A DNA stretch of 64,000 nucleotides from Veillonella absiana (GCF_032970905.1 NZ_JAWJZA010000012.1); one strand, 5' to 3'. Counted from the stretch's first letter, positions 42,191-51,392 are shown. The notes: generated from the letters alone by a model not told the origin. Program-made: numbers and translations.

Positions 42191-43141
42191 ATGCTAGATA
42201 AGAAGGGCTTGGAACAGCGATTATTAATGCAATCGGCTGGACTGATGGGACTCTTGGCCATAAGTGGTACTATAATGGGGATTATCACCGGATCTAGCGC
42301 GATTTTGCTGGATGGGATGACTGCATTCATCGGTGTGATTATAAAAATGATGATGATCGGCACCTCCAAACTGATTGCCCACGAAACGAGTAAACGATTC
42401 CAGTTTGGGTATTTCCAATTTGAGCCACTAGTTCTCGTCTTAGAAGGCAGCTTTACATTACTCATTGTTATTTATGCATTGTCATCGGGTATTACGGATT
42501 TGCTGGCGGGCGGGCGTATTATTAACGTCGGATTAGCTATTGGGTATGCATTGTTCTTTACATTAGCTGATACATTTTACATCATCTACGTTAGACGAAT
42601 TAATAAGAAACTGAAATCTAATTTGGTTAAGTTTGATAATATGAGTTGGTCTGTCGATGTAATGCTTGAAGCAGCAATTTTAGTGAGTTTCCTATTAGCT
42701 TGGGGATTGTCCTTTACGGATTGGGCACCTTATGCTCGGTATATAGATCCAGTGGTATTAATTGTGTTGTCTATTCAAATGTTGCCAACATCGTTGAAAA
42801 TCTTGATTCCATCATTGAAACAAATTCTTGGGGTAGCCCCAAAACTTTATCATAATAGAATCCAAATTGTTATGGGGGACTTTATGAAACGATATAAATT
42901 CGAGGACTATGTTAGTAGCGTGCAGGCCTACGGTAATGTAAAAATTATCGAAATTGATATTCTCATTCCTACGGATTATCCAGAACAATCTATTGAAAGC
43001 TTTGACAGAATTCGCAATGAAATCGACGATGCTATCGGAGGACCTGCATCTGAAAAATGGTTGACCATAACATTTACTGCCACAAAACGGTGGATGGCAA
43101 AGGATTATTTGCTTGAGGAAGAAGAAGACTTGTTTGTGTAA
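42191..43141 (+). CDS. Cation diffusion facilitator family transporter
   Basis: A 316-residue membrane protein with about six helices. The start is ATG 42191, with AAGGAGG 6 bases before it. The first helices (SAGLMGLLAISGTIMGIITG, SSAILLDGMTAFIGVIIKMM) and the GYFQFEPLVLVLEGSFTLLI block are of the CDF type; the cytoplasmic end (VKIIEIDILIPTDYPEQ) fits the CDF C-terminal domain. The usual HxxxD/DxxxD metal sites are partly different (LLDGM; DTFYI), so the substrate is uncertain. Because it directly follows ornithine decarboxylase, a link to polyamine or ion balance is possible. Confidence 0.85.
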   Translation: MLDKKGLEQRLLMQSAGLMGLLAISGTIMGIITGSSAILLDGMTAFIGVIIKMMMIGTSKLIAHETSKRFQFGYFQFEPLVLVLEGSFTLLIVIYALSSGITDLLAGGRIINVGLAIGYALFFTLADTFYIIYVRRINKKLKSNLVKFDNMSWSVDVMLEAAILVSFLLAWGLSFTDWAPYARYIDPVVLIVLSIQMLPTSLKILIPSLKQILGVAPKLYHNRIQIVMGDFMKRYKFEDYVSSVQAYGNVKIIEIDILIPTDYPEQSIESFDRIRNEIDDAIGGPASEKWLTITFTATKRWMAKDYLLEEEEDLFV

Positions 43142-43214
43142 GATTTACCACAATTTTAGATACTTTCAGTGTATAATATACCTATCACGTATATAACCCA
43201 AGGAGGTGTTTAGT

Positions 43215-43661
43215 TTGATTCAAGAATTATTGGCCGAAGATAATGTGTCCTTTCATTATCCTGCGGAAACGTGGGAGGATGTCATTCGTCATGGAGGACA
43301 GTTAATGGTAGATGCAGGGCTTGTTGAGCCTAGCTATGTTGATGCTATGGTGAATTCCGTTCATGAAATGGGCCCATACATCGTGTTGGCCCCAGGCGTA
43401 GCCATGCCACACGCACGACCAGAGGCGGGGGCTAAACGTGTGGGTACTGCATTGGTGACATTAGATAAACCAGTTAATTTTGGCAGTCCAGCGAATGACC
43501 CTGTGAAGGTAGCGGTATTTTTATGCGCGCCGAATAAGGATGAGCACATTCAATTATTAACGGATATTACCACCATCATTGATGATGATGATTTCTTGGA
43601 TGCAGCGGCTCATTTTGAAAGTATTGATGACGTATTAGAGTACGTTAACAATATTATTTAA
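43215..43661 (+). CDS. PTS sugar transporter subunit IIA (mannitol/fructose type)
   Basis: A 148-residue EIIA protein that takes phosphate from HPr. The start is a TTG at 43215, with AGGAGG 8 bases upstream; a GTG at 43206 lies inside that site. The phosphorylated His is in GVAMPHARPE near residue 59. The body (VGTALVTLDKPVNFG, DPVKVAVFLCAPNKDEHIQL) fits the ascorbate/galactitol/fructose EIIA fold. No EIIB or EIIC gene is adjacent, so it may act as a regulator or belong to a distant transporter. A PfkB kinase follows. Confidence 0.88.
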   Translation: MIQELLAEDNVSFHYPAETWEDVIRHGGQLMVDAGLVEPSYVDAMVNSVHEMGPYIVLAPGVAMPHARPEAGAKRVGTALVTLDKPVNFGSPANDPVKVAVFLCAPNKDEHIQLLTDITTIIDDDDFLDAAAHFESIDDVLEYVNNII

Positions 43662-43731
43662 GTGACACGTTGTATGAATAGTGCAAGGTAAGTATTAGCT
43701 TGAATTCTAGTAATCCGTTTATACGTGATAA

Positions 43732-44664
43732 TTGCTAATGATTAACTTTCACCTTATTAAAGTTCGTAAATTCCCTACGGGTCGTGAAGTACAAGAGGTA
43801 GTAGAATCCGCTAATGATGGGGGCGGACCTGTGTCGACAGCCCTTGCCGTGGCCGGAAAATTTGGGGCTAATGTAGTCATGCTAGATCGAATTGGTGATG
43901 ACATGACTGGACGGACTATCCTTGAGGATTTTAAAATCTATAATGTACATACCGATGGCGTAGAGGTTGTAGGAGGAACTATTTCTGGTTGTGCCACTAT
44001 ATTGGTGGAGGCTGAATCTGGTAAACGAGCTATATTTTTTGAGCGCAGCACGGCACCAGAGTATGGCGAGTCAGATTTAGTAAGAGATTTAATCACAGAT
44101 TCAAAAATCCTTCACATCAATGGTCGCCATCGGCAAGCGTTATTGCCAGCTATCAAGAGTGCGAAAAAGGCCCATACATTGGTATCCTTTGATGGCGGAG
44201 CCAATCGCTATGAATCGAGTCTAGATGAGATTATGGCTCATATTGATATTTGTATTGTAGCTCGTGATTTTGGTGAAAAATATACTGGTGAAACTGATTT
44301 GATGAAGGCTTGCTATAGCATACATGAAAAAGGAGCCCTTATAGCAGGTGTCACAGATGGGGCCAATGGCAGTTATTTTGTATGGCCTGATGGCACAGAA
44401 TATCGTTGTGCAGCGTATTCACAGGACACCATTGTAGATACAACCGGCTGTGGCGATAGCTTTCATGGTGCATTTTTGTATGGACTTACGCAATGGGGCA
44501 CGATTGACGAACAAGGCATATTAGATCTGCAATATACACCTAATGAGGTATTAGAAGCATGTGCCAAATTAGCATCAGCAGTGGGTGCGTTGAATACTCG
44601 TCAACTGGGCGGTCGCAGTGGATTGCCTACATTAGATGAGGCCAAGCAACTAGCGAATATATAA
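43732..44664 (+). CDS. PfkB-family sugar kinase, N-terminus short
   Basis: A ribokinase-fold kinase of 310 residues. GGGPVSTALAVAGKFGA and VVMLDRIGDDMTGRTI form the substrate part; VDTTGCGDSFHGAFLYG carries the catalytic Asp (TGCGDSFH). The family normally begins with a strand bearing GxxxxD (about 15 residues) before the FPTG segment; here the frame opens with MLMINFHLIKVRKFPTGREV, without that motif, with a TTG or ATG start and no ribosome binding site. The 5' end has probably been altered. It may still follow EIIA in a sugar pathway. Confidence 0.75.
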   Translation: MLMINFHLIKVRKFPTGREVQEVVESANDGGGPVSTALAVAGKFGANVVMLDRIGDDMTGRTILEDFKIYNVHTDGVEVVGGTISGCATILVEAESGKRAIFFERSTAPEYGESDLVRDLITDSKILHINGRHRQALLPAIKSAKKAHTLVSFDGGANRYESSLDEIMAHIDICIVARDFGEKYTGETDLMKACYSIHEKGALIAGVTDGANGSYFVWPDGTEYRCAAYSQDTIVDTTGCGDSFHGAFLYGLTQWGTIDEQGILDLQYTPNEVLEACAKLASAVGALNTRQLGGRSGLPTLDEAKQLANI

Positions 44665-44753
44665 TTTTTATTTGATGGCCGAGTTCTAACATAGTAAAAT
44701 GCATAGTAATGTGATTGTATTTTTCAATTGAATTTTGTGTGTAGGATACTAGT

Positions 44754-45197
44754 ATGAATCAACAAAAGGGACAACAAATAGATAATCGGGTACGACAGAA
44801 AGACGGTATCATTCGTTACTTTTGGATTACCATTGGGGCCATTAGCTTTGTTCTTGGTACAGCCGGTATCGTTTTGCCATTGTTGCCGACAGTGCCATTT
44901 TATATGCTCACTGTATTCGCATTGGCTCGTGGATCAGAACGATTTCATCGTATGTTTATGGAGTCTAAATTTAATCGCTTATATTTAGAGCCTTTCAATC
45001 GTGAAAAAGCCTTAACGCTGCGCCACAAGTTGACGATTATGGCCGGGGTAACTGTAATTATGGGGACAGGCGCATATTTTATGTCCCATATGGTCGTGGC
45101 TCGGGTTATTATGGGCATCGTGTGGATTGCGCATATCATTGCATTGACCTTTGTGGTGAAAACAAAACCGTCTGATGAGCCTAAAAGCTCTGTATAG
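44754..45197 (+). CDS. DUF454 (YbaN-type) membrane protein
   Basis: A 147-residue inner-membrane protein of the DUF454 family. The signature IRYFWITIGAISFVLGTAGI and VLPLLPTVPFYMLTVFALAR is clear, followed by SERFHRMFMESKFNRLYLEP. Three or four membrane helices are likely, with a charged end. The function of the family is not known. The ATG has only a weak ribosome binding site (AGGATACTAGT). A terminator follows, so it is probably a single-gene unit. Confidence 0.88.
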   Translation: MNQQKGQQIDNRVRQKDGIIRYFWITIGAISFVLGTAGIVLPLLPTVPFYMLTVFALARGSERFHRMFMESKFNRLYLEPFNREKALTLRHKLTIMAGVTVIMGTGAYFMSHMVVARVIMGIVWIAHIIALTFVVKTKPSDEPKSSV

Positions 45198-45211
45198 ATT
45201 TAAAATTTTGA

Positions 45212-45246
45212 TACAGGTTCTCTTGTCTAGAGAGCCTGTTTTTTCT
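45212..45246 (+). terminator. Terminator of the DUF454 gene
   Basis: The stem ACAGGTTCTCT/AGAGAGCCTGT is followed by T6. Confidence 0.88.
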
Positions 45247-45362
45247 ATATGCAGAAGATTATACAATTCAATTGATAGGCTTATTTCATTTGGGTATTTG
45301 ATAATTACTTTCAATAACGATAGTATGAATTGATAAGAGTTGTTAATGATGGAGTGGATGCT

Positions 45363-46065
45363 ATGAGATCTAAACATCCTGGCAAAATGCCGATGGAGTT
45401 GCCTATGGACATGCCTATGGACATGCCAAAAGGTATGCCTGCAATGATGAATATGGATACTATATCGATGAAACGCTATGAAGTCTACGATGGTATTGAG
45501 TTACTATTTTTAGAGGTTAAACAGGAGTTTCTACAATTTCATTCTAAGCCGAATGCAGGCGTATTTGCTATTAACCACTATGAGGACGGTCGGATTGAGT
45601 GTAAATTTGATTCAGGTGAATATTTGTACATGGGCCCTGGTGATATGTCTGTGGGCTGGCGCATTCATGATAATTACCAGCACGATAGTTTTTTCCCGAC
45701 GAAACAATTTAGAGGTGTCAATCTCATTGTCAATGTAGATAAGGCGCAGCCGGTTATGGATCTACTGGCACCGGATTCACAGATTCATCTAACAGATATT
45801 GCAAACCGGTTTTGTGAAAGTTCCGATTTTGGCATGCTCATAGAGGAAACGGATTCGTTGAAATAAATATTCTCTAGTTTATATGAGGTGCCAGAGCGAA
45901 TTCAATTGAACTTTTACCGAGTGAAAGTATTAGAAATATTTTTACTCCTCAGTGTTATGTTTACGGAGGTGGATTCTCCGAGAGCATCCTTTAAAAAGCA
46001 ACAGGTTGATGTAGTTAAAGAGATTGGTCAATATATGAGGATGGTGGTACACCTCACTTCTGGAC
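45363..46065 (+). pseudogene. AraC-family regulator, broken by a stop and cut at the 3' end
   Basis: The frame from ATG 45363 encodes the sensor domain of an AraC-type regulator (VFAINHYEDGRIECKFDSGE, YLYMGPGDMSVGWR, FRGVNLIVNVDKAQPVMDLL). A Met/Pro-rich leader (KMPMELPMDMPMDMPKGMP) precedes it. A TAA at 45864-45866 interrupts, but the same frame continues with IFSSLYEVPERI and FYRVKVLEIFLLLS. After VVKEIGQYM (about 46035) the sequence changes to an unrelated porin, so the DNA-binding domain is gone. It cannot work as a regulator. Confidence 0.8.
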
Positions 46066-46309
46066 AGCTCGTTTGGATATTGGTAAATCGGATGTGGATG
46101 TACCAGGTTCTTGGAATGCATTTGTGGATTACAAATACTTCCAACATGGTTCATTCTTTGGTGGCAATGGTACAGGCGCTGTGCCTGATCGATACCTTGA
46201 TGGTATCCGTAGCTTTACATTTGGTTCAGGGTATGTACCTAAAAAGGATTTATTGCTAGAAGCATTCTATACATTCGATGCCAAGAGTACTGGTAAACGC
46301 GATACATGA
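46035..46309 (+). pseudogene. Fragment of an outer-membrane porin
   Basis: In the frame that includes 46073 the sequence reads DGGTPHFWTARLDIGKSDVD, then NAFVDYKYFQHGSFFGGNGT and LDGIRSFTFGSGYVPKKDLL, up to a stop at 46307-46309. The pattern of alternating aromatic beta-strands fits the C-terminal half of SLH-type porins of Negativicutes. Both ends are missing. It is fused on the left to the AraC remnant and on the right to the radical-SAM fragment. Confidence 0.65.
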
Positions 46310-46565
46310 TTTGGTGCTAGAGAATCTTGAGGTGTGGATGAATCACGGGGTGAACCGTATGTCCATTGGCGTGCAATCCTTTAATACGAATGTTCGCCAA
46401 ATGGTAGGGCGCCTTGATACACAAAAAACCGTATTGCAACGTCTAGCCGATGTGAAAGCTTACGCTCAATGTTCTCTCGTTATCGACTTGATCTTTGGTT
46501 TGCCTGGTCAAACTATGGAGGTCTGGGAACGAGACTTGGAACTGCTTGTTGAATCTTGTGGTTAG
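46305..46565 (+). pseudogene. Fragment of a HemW/HutW-like radical SAM protein
   Basis: The frame from about 46305 reads LVLENLEVWMNHGVNRMSIG, VQSFNTNVRQMVGRLDTQKT and SLVIDLIFGLPGQTMEVWER, ending at 46563-46565. This is the middle of a coproporphyrinogen-oxidase-like radical SAM protein; the MSIGVQSFN and DLIFGLPGQT blocks are characteristic. The CxxxCxxC iron-sulfur motif and the C-terminal half are absent. The heme-degradation branch (HutW/ChuW) is a good candidate. Confidence 0.7.
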
Positions 46566-46577
46566 TCCGAGATGACA

Positions 46578-46630
46578 AAGTCCTGAGTGCATTGATACTG
46601 AAAATAGTATCGATGAACTTGGGATTTTTG
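46578..46630 (+). terminator. Terminator
   Basis: The stem AGTCCTGAGTGCATTGATAC pairs with GTATCGATGAACTTGGGAT (with G-U pairs), then TTTTT. It probably ended the gene now fragmented upstream. Confidence 0.7.
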
Positions 46631-46658
46631 TTTACTTTTACCAAAAATGTAGTATGCT
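46631..46658 (+). promoter_or_regulatory. Promoter of the ktr operon
   Basis: TTTACT and TATGCT lie 16 bases apart, about 60 bases before the ktrB start codon. Confidence 0.5.
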
Positions 46659-46720
46659 TAGACATATGAAATATATGTGTATGGTTGGAACCAAAGTTAT
46701 ATCGTACGTTAGGAGCGTAT

Positions 46721-48088
46721 ATGATTAATAAATTGATGGGTTATTTTAATGAGTCATATCAGCCGGCGGGGAAGAATCCGTATCGGTTGATGGCGTTGAG
46801 TTTTTTAGGTGTGATGTCAGTGGGCACAGCCTTGTTGATGTTGCCGATTGCAACTGTGGATGGGCGAGGCACCAACTTAGTGGATGCGGCGTTTACGGCG
46901 GTGTCTTGTGTATCGGTGACAGGGCTCGCAACGGTAGATACATATCATCATTGGTCTTTGTTTGGCAAAGTAGTGATGACCATATTGATACAGTTGGGTG
47001 GATTGGGAATTGTGACTTTCACAACCCTCGTGACCTTGTTGATGGGGCGCAAGATTGGATTGCGGAATCGGTTGCTCTTACAAGAGGATATGGGCAATGA
47101 TCAGCAAAGCGGTATTATCGGGGTGCTGAAGAGCATTTGTGCATTTACATTTGCGGTGGAATTCGTTGGGGCATTGGTGTATATTGTGCAGCTCTATCCC
47201 TATATTGGCGATAGTGCTTGGTATATTGGGCCAATGCAGGCTATATCGACATTTTGTAATGCCGGATTCGTGTTCTTTGACAATAACTTGCCTTATGTGA
47301 TGGTATCGGACTGGTTGTTCAATGTGAATACAGAAGGGCTCATTGTGATCGGTAGTTTTGGCTATTTGGCAACCTTTGATATTTGGAGAAATCGCTCGAA
47401 ACGGCGTTTTGATGAGTTGCGATTGAATACAAAGATTATGCTAGTAGGCACGATTAGTCTCATTGCTTTGGGGACTATATTAATCGCTGCTATTGAATGG
47501 AATAATCCGAATACCCTAGGCCCACTGACAGCAGTCGATAAAATTGGGGCGGCTTTATTCCAAGCTATTACACCAAGAACAGCGGGCATTGCAACGGTGG
47601 ATTACGGACAGTTGCATCCTATTACGTTATTTTTAACAATTATTTTAATGTTTATTGGTGGCGGTGCCAACTCTACGGCTGGGGGCGTAAAGATTACAAC
47701 TATTGTGGTGGCGTTCTTGGCAGTGCGGACTTTGTTTAATAATCGCCCTGATGTAGAGGTTATGGAACGGCGCGTTTCTACGGTGACCGTATTCAAGGCG
47801 CATGGCATTATTCTACTGTCCCTTACATTGATTTTCTTGGCCACATGTTATTTGGCTTGGGATGAAAATATTCCGTTTATCAATCTATTGTTTGAGGTCA
47901 CATCTGCATTCGGTACAGTGGGGCTTTCCACAGGGATTACCCCCGACCTTAGTGAAAGTAGCAAATGGGTTCTCATGCTCGTTATGTTTACAGGCCGTGT
48001 AGGCGTTATGACGATGGTAGGGACATGGGCATTAAAAACGAGTGCCCCTAAACCAATCAGTTATCCAGAAGGGAATATATTACTATGA
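46721..48088 (+). CDS. ktrB: Potassium uptake protein, TrkH/KtrB family
   Basis: KtrB is the membrane pore of a Na+- or H+-dependent K+ uptake system. The start is ATG 46721 (MINKLMGYFNESYQPAGKNP), with TAGGAG 6 bases before it. The 455 residues hold four M1-P-M2 units; P-loops are FTAVSCVSVTGLATVDT, QAISTFCNAGFVFFD, QAITPRTAGIATVD and VTSAFGTVGLSTG, with the selectivity Gly in each. The gating loop IGGGANSTAGGVKITT is present. The 4-base overlap ATGA with ktrA shows coupled translation. Confidence 0.95.
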   Translation: MINKLMGYFNESYQPAGKNPYRLMALSFLGVMSVGTALLMLPIATVDGRGTNLVDAAFTAVSCVSVTGLATVDTYHHWSLFGKVVMTILIQLGGLGIVTFTTLVTLLMGRKIGLRNRLLLQEDMGNDQQSGIIGVLKSICAFTFAVEFVGALVYIVQLYPYIGDSAWYIGPMQAISTFCNAGFVFFDNNLPYVMVSDWLFNVNTEGLIVIGSFGYLATFDIWRNRSKRRFDELRLNTKIMLVGTISLIALGTILIAAIEWNNPNTLGPLTAVDKIGAALFQAITPRTAGIATVDYGQLHPITLFLTIILMFIGGGANSTAGGVKITTIVVAFLAVRTLFNNRPDVEVMERRVSTVTVFKAHGIILLSLTLIFLATCYLAWDENIPFINLLFEVTSAFGTVGLSTGITPDLSESSKWVLMLVMFTGRVGVMTMVGTWALKTSAPKPISYPEGNILL

Positions 48089-48732
48089 AACGACAATCGA
48101 TTATGATCATTGGTTTGGGCCAATTTGGCTCAACTGTGGCGAAGAGTTTAATAGAGTTAGATCAAGAGGTGTTAGGGGTAGATATTGATGCAGATATTGT
48201 GCAGCGGGCCACAACATTTCTAACGCATGCGGTGGTGGCTGATGCTACAGATGAGCTTGTTTTACAATCCTTGGGATTAGGGCAATATGACATCGTTATT
48301 GTGGCTATTGGCGATAATACTCAGGCGAATTTGATGACCTCTATGATGCTGAAAGAACTAAATGTGCCTTATGTTGTCTCCAAAGCTGAAAGTGAACTAC
48401 AGGGCAAGATGCTCAAAAAGATTGGTGTCGATATGGTGCTGTATCCAGAACGAGATATGGCGATGCGATTAGCACAGTCGTTGACACGTGATTATGTACT
48501 GGATTACTTGCAGTTATCCAATGATATTGGATTAGTGGAAATTGAAACGCCAGAATTTTTGGTTGGGAAAACGCTGATTGAATCAGGGCTACGCGAAACA
48601 TATCAGCTCAGTGTCGTGGCGGTTAAAACAGGTAATGACATAGAAGTGCCACCGAAACCTAATAGACCTCTCACTGAGGCTGATCGACTTATTTTAATTG
48701 GTCGCATCCATGATATCGATGAACTAGTATAA
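48085..48732 (+). CDS. ktrA: Potassium uptake regulator, TrkA/KtrA family
   Basis: KtrA is the cytoplasmic ring that gates KtrB by binding ATP, ADP or NAD(H). The 215 residues have an N-terminal RCK (TrkA-N) Rossmann domain with IMIIGLGQFGSTVAKSLIEL and the acid at VLGVDIDADIV, and a C-terminal TrkA_C domain (VGKTLIESGLRETYQLSVVA, then LTEADRLILIGRI). It overlaps ktrB by 4 bases and is followed by a long hairpin terminator. Confidence 0.95.
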   Translation: MKRQSIMIIGLGQFGSTVAKSLIELDQEVLGVDIDADIVQRATTFLTHAVVADATDELVLQSLGLGQYDIVIVAIGDNTQANLMTSMMLKELNVPYVVSKAESELQGKMLKKIGVDMVLYPERDMAMRLAQSLTRDYVLDYLQLSNDIGLVEIETPEFLVGKTLIESGLRETYQLSVVAVKTGNDIEVPPKPNRPLTEADRLILIGRIHDIDELV

Positions 48733-48806
48733 CAACACCCCCATATATACTTTGGCTCCGAACGCTTACGCGTAAAGTCGCTGCAAGTATATATGGGGGT
48801 ATTGTT
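48731..48806 (+). terminator. Very long hairpin behind ktrA
   Basis: The arms 48731-48752 and 48785-48806 pair over 21 of 22 bases (with CACCCCCATATATACTT in the left arm). The 32-base loop contains the further palindrome CTTACGCGTAAAG. T-runs are weak, so it may be a processing or mobile hairpin as much as a terminator. Confidence 0.6.
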
Positions 48807-49464
48807 ATGAACAGAGATGTGAAGGTAGTACGACCAATTAAAATAAGTCTTGCCGTAGTTGTGAAGGTGTAATTAGGTTTTGGTGGTACTTTAATCTAAT
48901 ATACTCTATTTTTAACTCAGGCCACGGCACAGAGCCTTGGGGGGAGAAAGAGGATTAATTTAGCGGTTCGGCGTTAGAGGAATACGGTCAATTAAACTAG
49001 GCGAAGAAGCAGAGTGTTGTAAGGGGCGATGTGGATATATTCTCTCGTTCCTGACGACTACGTCGAATGTCACTGCGAGAATGTATCCACATCTTCCTCT
49101 TACGGTTGAGGTGAAGATGTGGTTGCACGAGTAGCCACTGCTGTACTCTAGGCTTGTGATGCTCGAATTGATTCTGCTGTGGTTGATGAGCGAGTCGCAA
49201 CTGCGATTTCCTGGCTCGCTGCGCTGGGCGTAGCATTGCATGGGAACAGGCGTTTGTTCTTAGAAGTTTGAGTAGCCTTGCGATAAATTTTGGAGGTTAT
49301 GAGAAATTGTATCAAAATATTGTCTATCATCTGTTATAACCATAAATTTGTGATATACTAGTTATATCGATAAAATTCGTAATAGATTGTGAGCTTTCAC
49401 AAATACAAGGAAGATTTCACCATAGAAATCTATAATAATATGATATACATAATAGAGGCGTAGT
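48807..49464. other. Gene-free stretch with several hairpins
   Basis: About 650 bases with no credible gene on either strand. Hairpins include GATGTGGATA/TATCCACATC with an inner ATTCTC/GAGAAT (49027-49091) and CCACATCTTC/GAAGATGTGG (49085-49122), which share the same outer sequence. A motif TATATCGATAAAATT lies at 49363-49377. It may be decayed genes or structured RNA. Confidence 0.5.
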
Positions 49465-50271
49465 ATGAACGAAGAAAAATATATACAGGCCTTGCGGAAT
49501 AATCCTCACGGCATACGAAACATACCGAACCCTACGGAGGCCATGATGTTGGCTGCGGTGGAGCAGAACGGTATGTTATTAAATTACATTAAGAATCCTA
49601 CGGAGACGGTTGTGGAGGCGGCACTGAGTGCGTCACCGCGGGCCGTTCAATATGTGGAGAATCCAAGTGCTGAGTTGCTAGCGGCGTTGGTGAAAAAGGA
49701 TTGGTCAGTCCTCGAATACATAGAGGAGCCATCGACTGAGTTGGTAGCATTGGCCATTGAGCAGTCGGGATGGGCCATTAAATTTGCCAAGGAGCCTAGT
49801 GAAGCTGTGCAAATCAAGGCGGTGGAAAAGAACTACGATGCCATTCAGTACATTGCAGAGCCAACGGAAGCTGTACAATTGGCGGCAGTGCGCGAAAATT
49901 ATCAAGCCCTCAGATATATCAAGGGCCCTACAGATGCAGTGGAGGCGGAGGCGGTTCGTCAAGATCCGCAGGCTATGCGATTGGTACCGAATTTGACGAA
50001 GGAACGAGCTCTAAAATTATTTAGCGTTAATAGTTATGTATTAGGCTATGTTTCAAGCTCAGTAGGGGTGACAAAGGATGATTTGGAACAAACTATCATC
50101 TCCGTTGTCAGCCAAGATGACATTGATGAGTCATATTTAAGAGGTCTACTTACTAATAAAACGTTTGGTGGCCGACAAGCAACGTGGCAGATTGATCTAT
50201 TGCAGGTCATTGAACAGCAGGGTAGCCGGCAGGCAAAACAGATTTTGATTGATGAATTTTTGAAATATTAG
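49465..50271 (+). CDS. DUF4116 repeat protein
   Basis: A 268-residue soluble protein. Residues 1-170 are about seven repeats of 23 residues of the form AAVxxNxxALxYIxNPTEAV (for example AIQYIAEPTEAVQLAAVREN, and ALRYIKGPTDAVEAEAVRQD), as in DUF4116 repeats, which form a helical solenoid. The C-terminal 90 residues are different (TNKTFGGRQATWQIDLLQVI). Its ATG has only a weak ribosome binding site (AGAGGCGT). It is the first gene of an operon with a MoxR ATPase 8 bases later and a VWA protein. A scaffold or adaptor role is inferred. Confidence 0.85.
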   Translation: MNEEKYIQALRNNPHGIRNIPNPTEAMMLAAVEQNGMLLNYIKNPTETVVEAALSASPRAVQYVENPSAELLAALVKKDWSVLEYIEEPSTELVALAIEQSGWAIKFAKEPSEAVQIKAVEKNYDAIQYIAEPTEAVQLAAVRENYQALRYIKGPTDAVEAEAVRQDPQAMRLVPNLTKERALKLFSVNSYVLGYVSSSVGVTKDDLEQTIISVVSQDDIDESYLRGLLTNKTFGGRQATWQIDLLQVIEQQGSRQAKQILIDEFLKY

Positions 50272-50279
50272 GAGATATA

Positions 50280-51392
50280 ATGAATTTTACAGATACAATG
50301 GCTAGCGTGGAACTCGTGCTAGCTGCGAATCAAGTGCCATTGCTAGTGGGTGAAACGGGGATTGGTAAAACATCTTTGGCGGCTCGCGTGGCCGACCAAC
50401 ATGATTGGGTACTCGTGACTATTGATGGTAACTTGTTAAAGGAAGGCGAAATTGGCGGTTTACCTACAGTTGAAACAGTAACGCATAAGGACGAGAATGG
50501 GCTGGTTATACCTATTAAAACGACAGTATACGCTGTTCATCATACGTTGAAACGCGTGGCTGATGCGGTTGAGGCAGGGCGTACCGTTCTATTGTTCATC
50601 GATGAAATTAACCGTGCCGAGCATGCGGTGCAACAAGAATTGATGAACTTGATTTTGAATCGTGAGATTAATGGTTTTAGCTTGGCAAATAATGTACATA
50701 TCATTGCGGCCATGAATCCCGAGGATTCCTACGACTACCAAACTATCGATATGGATCCGGCGCAACAAAACCGTTTTGTGTGGCTCTACATGAACGCTGA
50801 TTACATGCAATGGATTGATTGGGCGGTATCTGCTGATATTGAAAGCAAGGTTGTGGAATTTATTTCCACGTACCCAGATTATTTGAATCAACGTCATGAG
50901 GACGATATCGATGCTACACCTCGTTCCTTTGAACGTGTGTCTGGCCTATACAAAATCTATCGTGAATCCGTGGATGCCATGGGGCAATCTACTTTCAGCA
51001 GAGAGGTGTTTACAAATGTTATTCGTGGTAACGTGGGTACATTGATTGCGGAGGCCTTTGTGAACTTTGTGGAATCCGACCAGGCTCCACTGTTGACGTA
51101 TGATGATATGATGAGTGCTATTCAAAAACCAGGTGGCATTATGTCTCTGTCTGAACGCATCAATGGTGAAAGTCCAACACGTCTCTACGTATCCGCTAAA
51201 AATATTCTTCGTCGCTTAGAGGATAATCCAAGTCCTGACTCCGTGCATACCTTTGTAGAATATGTACAATTGTATCCAACGGATTTGATGGTGGCATTGA
51301 TGAAAGACTTGCGCAATACATGTCCAAGATCCTATCAATTGGCACTAGAGGATGATGACTTTGTAAATGCATTCTTCAAGGCGCAACATTAG
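50280..51392 (+). CDS. MoxR-family AAA+ ATPase
   Basis: A 370-residue ATPase of the MoxR/AAA_5 group. Walker A is LVGETGIGKTSLAARV near residue 22; Walker B is VLLFIDEINRAEHAVQQELM near 103; a sensor is IIAAMNPEDSYDYQTIDMDP near 141; QQNRFVWLYM follows. The ATP-binding lid is C-terminal. GGAGAT lies 5 bases before the ATG. MoxR ATPases usually work with a VWA protein on assembly or maturation of a metal enzyme or on stress proteins. Here the VWA protein is the next gene, and the DUF4116 protein is the previous one. Confidence 0.92.
   Translation: MNFTDTMASVELVLAANQVPLLVGETGIGKTSLAARVADQHDWVLVTIDGNLLKEGEIGGLPTVETVTHKDENGLVIPIKTTVYAVHHTLKRVADAVEAGRTVLLFIDEINRAEHAVQQELMNLILNREINGFSLANNVHIIAAMNPEDSYDYQTIDMDPAQQNRFVWLYMNADYMQWIDWAVSADIESKVVEFISTYPDYLNQRHEDDIDATPRSFERVSGLYKIYRESVDAMGQSTFSREVFTNVIRGNVGTLIAEAFVNFVESDQAPLLTYDDMMSAIQKPGGIMSLSERINGESPTRLYVSAKNILRRLEDNPSPDSVHTFVEYVQLYPTDLMVALMKDLRNTCPRSYQLALEDDDFVNAFFKAQH

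Noticed and set aside
48960..49241. 93-codon minus-strand frame in the hairpin region
   Set aside because: No ribosome binding site, an unnatural composition, and it covers several hairpins.
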